From the NCBI GenBank assembly GCA_003527165.1, contig DPSI01000296.1, positions 1-8,124 on the forward strand: a stretch of 8,124 nt of DNA, in the 5' to 3' direction. Origin of the DNA: Pseudomonas sp. (lineage in GTDB: Bacteria > Pseudomonadota > Gammaproteobacteria > Pseudomonadales > Pseudomonadaceae). Made by a program: the position numbers and the translations under genes. Positions 4,228 through 8,124 of the stretch are shown one piece after another. Below the pieces are notes generated by a model, which searched no databases, had not been told where the DNA came from, and worked only from the letters and a program-made list of their open reading frames with translations. Position 1 is the first letter of the stretch. Each line of letters opens with the position of its first letter.

Positions 4228-5260
4228 ACTGCGTGGTCCGTTGCCAGAGCCGGAATAACGGCTCGGCAAGAAACATCACGAGGAACAATCGCAGCACCTG
4301 CAACGCGGTCACCAGGGCGACCGACAGTTGCAGTGCCTCGGCCGTCAGGCACAGCTCGGTGATGCCGCCCGGCATCATCCCTAGCATCAGCGATGTCTGA
4401 TTAAGGGTCGCCGCCCAACCCAGCGCCTCGGCCAGACCCGCCGCAGCGAGCATCGCCAGCAGCGTGAACAGCAGAATTCGCAGCATGAATCGCGGAGCGC
4501 TGCGAAAGAACGGCCGGTCGAAGTGGCAACCCAGCGAGCAGCCGATCAGCCACTGGCCGAACTGGCCGATACCCTCGGGCATACCCAGATGAAGGTCGAA
4601 CAGGGCGCTGGCGGCAGCACAGGCTGTCAGCGGCCCGAGCATCCAGGGATTGGGCTGGTCGAGCTTTTTCCATAGCAGCGCCAGCAGCCCACCGGCAGGC
4701 AGCAACAGGGCCAGCCAAGGCCAGCTGACCGGCGCTGGCGGCGGGGCGTCCACTGGCGGCAGGCTCCAGGTGAACAGCGCCGGGATGATCAGCACCACCA
4801 GCAGCAAGCGCATGCTATGGGCCGCAGCGACCATCGCTGGCTGCGCATCGTGACGGCTGGCCAGGTTGACCATCTCGCTGGCCCCGCCCGGCATGCTGGC
4901 AAAGAATGCCGTAGCGCGATCGGTACCGCTGCGTAGCAGGATGAAAATACCGATCAGACTCAGCGCCAGGGTGCCAAGCGCGCCGGCGAGGATCACGCCG
5001 AAGTGCTCGAGTACCTGCTGCATGACCTCGCTGGTGAAGTGCAGGCCAATGGCGCTGGCGATCAGCCATTGCCCGACCTGTCGTCCATGGGGTACTTCCT
5101 TTACCAGCCAACCGCTGCAGCGCACCGCGATGACCGCCAGCAGCGAGCCGACCATCCAGGGCAGCGGCCAGTTCGCCAGGCTTGCCAGCCAGCCGCCGAG
5201 GATGCCGACCAGAGGCGTCGCCCACCAGGCGGGAAGCCGCAGATATTGCATATCAGGCAT
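4226..5260 (-). CDS. AbrB-family (PF05145, AbrB duplication) integral membrane protein
   Basis: A 344-residue polytopic membrane protein, recognised by its internal duplication as the AbrB/'ammonia monooxygenase' family, not an AbrB DNA-binding protein. The two copies align: LPWMVGSLLAV (33-43) with NPWMLGPLTAC (204-214); GQWLIASAIGLHF (63-75) with GQWLIGCSLGCHF (235-247); ASMPGGASEMVNLA (121-134) with GMMPGGITELCLTA (294-307); and RLLLVVLIIP (151-160) with RLFLVMFLAE (324-333). The MPGG-(x)2-E signature is present in both halves. Family function is unsettled; transport or regulation has been proposed. Its ATG overlaps the end of tctA by 8 bases, so it is translationally coupled and last in the tct operon; an in-frame ATG three codons later is an alternative start (GAGG lies 3 bases before the first ATG, 12 before the second). 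This placement suggests a role linked to tricarboxylate uptake. Confidence 0.88.
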   Translation of the reverse strand: MPDMQYLRLPAWWATPLVGILGGWLASLANWPLPWMVGSLLAVIAVRCSGWLVKEVPHGRQVGQWLIASAIGLHFTSEVMQQVLEHFGVILAGALGTLALSLIGIFILLRSGTDRATAFFASMPGGASEMVNLASRHDAQPAMVAAAHSMRLLLVVLIIPALFTWSLPPVDAPPPAPVSWPWLALLLPAGGLLALLWKKLDQPNPWMLGPLTACAAASALFDLHLGMPEGIGQFGQWLIGCSLGCHFDRPFFRSAPRFMLRILLFTLLAMLAAAGLAEALGWAATLNQTSLMLGMMPGGITELCLTAEALQLSVALVTALQVLRLFLVMFLAEPLFRLWQRTTQ

Positions 5261-6767
5261 GCGCCTCGTTCAGCTTGGCGCGGCGACGCTGACGCCACCA
5301 GCGTAGGCCGGGCATTGCCAGCATCAGCGCGGCCATCGCCCACAGCACCAAAGTAATTGGACTGCCCCAGAGGATGCCTAAATCGCCTGCCGAAATCGAC
5401 AGCGCGCGGCGCAGGTTGTCTTCCATCATCTCGCCGAGCACGAAGCCGAGAATCAATGACGACAGCGGGAACTCCAACTTGCGCAGCAGATAGCCGAACA
5501 CCCCGAGGCCCACCATCAGCACCAGGTCGAACGTGGTGCTGTGTACCGAATACACGCCGACCAAACTGATCGCCGTGATTGCGGGTACCAGGACCCAGTT
5601 GGGCACGCTGAGCATCTTGGAGAACAGCCCGACCAGCGGAATATTCATCACCAGCAGGATGACGTTGCCGATGAACAGCGAGGCGATCAGGCCCCAGACC
5701 ACGTCGGGCTGCTGTTCGAACAGCAACGGGCCGGGTGTGATGTTGTACAGCGTCAGCGCGCCGATCATCACCGCCGTGGTGCCCGAACCGGGCACGCCGA
5801 GGGTCAGCATCGGAATCAGCGAACCGCAAGCGGAGGCATTGTTGGCGGCTTCGGGGGCCGCCAGGCCGCGCAGGTCGCCTTCACCGAACTTGCCGCTGGT
5901 ACCGGCCATGCGCTTTTCGCTCATATAGGTCATGGCGCTGGCGATGGTGGCGCCGGCACCGGGCAGGGTGCCGATGACAAAGCCGGCCAGGGCGCTGCGG
6001 ACCATGGTCCAGAAGGTCAGGCAGAACTCCTTGAAGTTGAACAGCAAACGCCCGCTGGCCTTGACCGCTTTTTGCCCGCTGTGGGTCTTTTCCAGCATCA
6101 ACAGTACTTCGCTGACGCTGAAGAAGCCGATCACCACGATAACGAACTGAATGCCATCCGACAGGCTGACGCTGCCGAAGGTGAACCGGTAGACGCCGGT
6201 GGTCGCGTCCACGCCGACCGTGGCCAGGCCCAGGCCGATCAATGCCGCCATCAGGGTTTTCACCGGCTTGTCGCCGACCATGCCGCCGAGACAGGCAATG
6301 GCGAAAATCATCAGCACGAAGTATTCCGCCGGGCCGAAGGCCACCGCCCATTTCGCCAGCAGTGGGGCGAACAGCACCACGCCACATGTCGCGATGATAC
6401 TGCCGATGAACGAGCTGACCGCGGACAGCGACAGGGCGATGCCGGCCTTGCCCTGGCGCGCCAAAGGGTAGCCGTCAAGGGTGGTCATCACCGCGGCGGC
6501 ATCGCCGGGGACATTGAGCAGGATCGCCGAAATACGTCCGCCGTATTCGCAACCCAGGTACACCGCAGCCAGCAGGATCAGTGCGGTCTCCGGCGGCAGG
6601 CCCAGGGCAAAGGCCAGGGGCAGCAACAAGGCCACGCCGTTGATCGGGCCCAGCCCCGGCAACAGACCGACGACAGTGCCGACAAAGGCGCCGAATAGTG
6701 CCACCAACAGGTTCGTCGGCCGTGTGGCGACATCGAAGCCCTGCATCAAGAAATTCAAGGTTTCCAT
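5253..6767 (-). CDS. tctA: TctA, large permease subunit of tripartite tricarboxylate transporter
   Basis: The large inner-membrane subunit of a TTT-family secondary carrier for citrate-type substrates, working with TctB and the periplasmic receptor TctC. At 504 residues it has the full family length. Conserved motifs are GLLPGLGP (34-41), YGGRISAILLNVPGDAAAVM (75-94) running into TTLDGYP (95-101), GTLPGAGAT (266-274) and GVPGSGTTAVM (324-334); the paired Pro-Gly loops in the two halves reflect the inverted-repeat architecture of TctA. Many hydrophobic segments fit a 11-12 helix protein, ending in a basic cytoplasmic tail WRQRRRAK. The ATG at 6767 is 2 bases after the tctB stop, with GGAG inside the end of tctB, so the two are translationally coupled. 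The exact substrate cannot be told from this sequence; citrate or cis-aconitate are expected from related Pseudomonas operons. Confidence 0.95.
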   Translation of the reverse strand: METLNFLMQGFDVATRPTNLLVALFGAFVGTVVGLLPGLGPINGVALLLPLAFALGLPPETALILLAAVYLGCEYGGRISAILLNVPGDAAAVMTTLDGYPLARQGKAGIALSLSAVSSFIGSIIATCGVVLFAPLLAKWAVAFGPAEYFVLMIFAIACLGGMVGDKPVKTLMAALIGLGLATVGVDATTGVYRFTFGSVSLSDGIQFVIVVIGFFSVSEVLLMLEKTHSGQKAVKASGRLLFNFKEFCLTFWTMVRSALAGFVIGTLPGAGATIASAMTYMSEKRMAGTSGKFGEGDLRGLAAPEAANNASACGSLIPMLTLGVPGSGTTAVMIGALTLYNITPGPLLFEQQPDVVWGLIASLFIGNVILLVMNIPLVGLFSKMLSVPNWVLVPAITAISLVGVYSVHSTTFDLVLMVGLGVFGYLLRKLEFPLSSLILGFVLGEMMEDNLRRALSISAGDLGILWGSPITLVLWAMAALMLAMPGLRWWRQRRRAKLNEAHA

Positions 6768-6769
6768 TT

Positions 6770-7213
6770 TCAGCTCTCCAGCAAGCGCAGCACGCCGAGC
6801 GGCAGCGGAACATCAAGCAACAGGTCGAACAGGCCGTAGAGCAGCACGCCCATCAGCACGCCACTGATAAGGCAGGGCCACAAGCGCCCGTTGAACAGCA
6901 GGCCCAGGCCGAAGGTGGCCAGCGCCGTGGTAACAACGAAGCCGAGCTTCTCGAACAGGAGTGCGTACGCCAGCAGTACCAGCACGCAGAACAGGGCTCG
7001 TCGGGCCATCGTCCAGTCGAACGGTGGCGTCGGGTCGCCGTGTGGTTTGCAGAGCAGCCAGAGCGCGCCGCAGGCCATCAGAAACAGTAGCAGTAGCGGG
7101 TAGGCGCGCGGGCCGACGGGGTCGTAGGCGAAGGGCGCCTCGAAGCCCCAGGCGAGCAGCGCGAGACCGGCGCAGGCGAGCAGCCACGCCGCGGCGAAGA
7201 CACGAACGTACAT
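6770..7213 (-). CDS. tctB: TctB, small membrane subunit of tripartite tricarboxylate transporter
   Basis: A 147-residue protein with four predicted membrane helices (about 5-23, 37-55, 72-88 and 92-134 as a split pair), typical of TctB. Family hallmarks are GPRAYP (34-39) after the first helix and the C-terminal DVPLPLG (134-140). It forms the membrane carrier with TctA. The ATG at 7213 is preceded by GAGG at a spacing of 9 bases, and the stop is 2 bases from the tctA start. TctB proteins are poorly conserved in sequence, so the neighbouring tctA and tctC support the call. Confidence 0.9.
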   Translation of the reverse strand: MYVRVFAAAWLLACAGLALLAWGFEAPFAYDPVGPRAYPLLLLFLMACGALWLLCKPHGDPTPPFDWTMARRALFCVLVLLAYALLFEKLGFVVTTALATFGLGLLFNGRLWPCLISGVLMGVLLYGLFDLLLDVPLPLGVLRLLES

Positions 7214-7235
7214 GGTGGGTTACCTCGGGAGGAGC

Positions 7236-7268
7236 TGGCAGCGGCGCCCATCCGGAAGCCCGCTGCCA
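7236..7268 (-). other. Intercistronic mRNA hairpin between tctC and tctB
   Basis: TGGCAGCGG and CCGCTGCCA are perfect 9-bp inverted arms separated by 15 bases in the 63-base gap between tctC and tctB. No U-run follows on the coding (minus) strand, so it is not a clear terminator. Its place after a binding-protein gene is where many operons carry an mRNA stem that protects the receptor message and raises its level over the membrane subunits. That role is inferred. Confidence 0.6.
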
Positions 7269-7276
7269 ACGGGGTG

Positions 7277-8124
7277 TTACTTGACCAGGCCGAACTCGGC
7301 GGCGAGTGCCTTGTAATCTGCGACCTGCTTGTTGACGAAGGCGGTGAGCTCATCGCCGGTCATGGACAGCGGGAAGAGGTCACGTTGCTCGCGCAGCTTG
7401 GCGAAATCCTCGTCACCCAGCAGGGTGTCGAACTGCGCCTTCCACCAGCTGAAATCTTCGTCGCCGACTTCCGGCCCCATGTAGAAGCCACGGATCACCG
7501 GCCAGCTGATGTCGTAGCCCTGTTCCTTGGCGGTCGGGATCTCCGACATCTTGCCCGGCAGGCGGTCATCGGAAAGCACCGCGAGGATGCGGATCTTGCC
7601 GGCTTCGAGCTGTGGCGCGACCTCGCCCAGACCGCTGCTGGTGACCTGGACATGGCCGCCGAGCATGGCGGTGAGGGTTTCACCGCCGCCTTCGAAGGCG
7701 ACATAGCGCAGCTTTTTCGGGTCCACGCCGGCCGCGCGGGCGATCAGGGCGGTCTGCATCCAGTCTTGGCCACCGATGGTCGCGCCGGCACCGAAGACTA
7801 CGCTGCTGGGGTCCTTCTTAACCGCTTCGATCAGGTCGTCGAGATTCTTGTAAGGCGCGTCGGCGCGTACCGAAATGGCGCCGTAGTCGGTGCCGATGCC
7901 GGCCAGCCAGCGCACGTTGGTCTCGTCATAACGACCGAACTTGCCTTGCGCCAGGTTCAGCAGCGAGCCGCTGGAGAATGCCGTGATGGTCGCCGGGTCG
8001 GCGGCGCGCTGGGCGATCACTGCGTTGTAGGCCACCGCGCCGACACCGCCGGGCATGTAGGTGACGCGCATCGGCGCCTCAAGCAGCCCTTCGTCCTTCA
8101 GGCCGCTCTGGGCCAGTTTGCAGG
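7277..8124 (-). CDS. tctC: TctC, periplasmic solute-binding protein of TTT transporter (partial, N-terminus beyond right edge)
   Basis: The C-terminal 281 residues of a TctC/Bug-family periplasmic receptor; the family is about 320-330, so roughly 40-45 residues including the signal peptide lie outside. The frame is open to the window edge, beginning CKLAQSGLKDEGLLEAPM; the ATG at 8071 is internal and should not be used as the start. Recognisable features are the ligand-loop region YMPGGVGAVAYNAVIAQRAA near the left of the fragment, the SSGSLLNLA strand, VVFGAGATIGGQDW, AGKIRILAVLSDDR and a C-terminal EFGLVK. It captures a carboxylate in the periplasm and delivers it to TctA/TctB. It is the first of the four genes here and probably follows an outer-membrane porin gene (opdH) on the missing side. 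Confidence 0.92.
   Translation of the reverse strand, partial: CKLAQSGLKDEGLLEAPMRVTYMPGGVGAVAYNAVIAQRAADPATITAFSSGSLLNLAQGKFGRYDETNVRWLAGIGTDYGAISVRADAPYKNLDDLIEAVKKDPSSVVFGAGATIGGQDWMQTALIARAAGVDPKKLRYVAFEGGGETLTAMLGGHVQVTSSGLGEVAPQLEAGKIRILAVLSDDRLPGKMSEIPTAKEQGYDISWPVIRGFYMGPEVGDEDFSWWKAQFDTLLGDEDFAKLREQRDLFPLSMTGDELTAFVNKQVADYKALAAEFGLVK

Noticed and set aside
5541..6698. Long plus-strand open frame (385 codons) opposite tctA
   Set aside because: Low-complexity His/Gln/Gly/Ala composition and complete overlap with tctA mark it as an antisense shadow.
1..8124. CRISPR arrays, insertion sequences, tRNA or rRNA genes
   Set aside because: No regularly spaced repeats, transposase motifs, terminal inverted repeats or tRNA-like cloverleaf sequences were seen.

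Overview
The window looks like chromosomal DNA of a Pseudomonas-type gammaproteobacterium, possibly of the Stutzerimonas/P. stutzeri group (the genus is well supported, the group is a guess). The left end encodes a protein that matches AlgB as I know it from P. aeruginosa almost residue for residue. The right end carries a tctCBA tricarboxylate transport operon followed by an AbrB-family membrane gene, the order I recall around the opdH/tct locus of P. aeruginosa. Base composition is high in G+C, apart from an AT-rich patch at about 1800-1872.

Layout. (1) 1-1000, minus strand: 5' part of algB, an NtrC-type response regulator; kinB would be expected beyond the left edge. (2) 1001-2423, plus strand: three small genes, a DUF2383/PA2169-like four-helix-bundle protein, an unrecognised small exported protein and a DUF1328 membrane peptide that is only 56 residues long. 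The first two are each preceded by a textbook -24/-12 (sigma-54) promoter with the same 5-base spacer, and each promoter has a pair of CGTGCAA-like sites about 95-135 bp upstream of the predicted start. This looks like a small sigma-54 regulon beside an enhancer-binding-protein gene. (3) 2424-2915: a gap of nearly 500 bp without a convincing gene. About 200 bases of it (2496-2698) fold on paper into a chain of strong hairpins ending in a terminator-like stem. One 11-bp hairpin displays AGGGA in its loop within GUACAGGGA, which fits the CsrA/RsmA binding consensus. This is the best candidate here for an undescribed element. (4) 2916-4145, plus strand: a fused SpmA-SpmB-like nucleoside-recognition (Gate) membrane protein. 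(5) A hairpin at 4208-4227 separates it from the convergent minus-strand operon. (6) 8124-4226, minus strand: tctC (N-terminus cut off by the right edge), tctB, tctA and an AbrB-family membrane protein, tightly packed, with an mRNA hairpin between tctC and tctB.

How the genes work together. TctC is the periplasmic solute receptor and TctA/TctB the membrane carrier of a tripartite tricarboxylate transporter; the AbrB-type protein is translationally coupled to tctA and probably belongs to the same physiology. AlgB, the sigma-54 promoters and the small stress-type genes may form a second unit, but the link between AlgB and these promoters is inference from proximity only.
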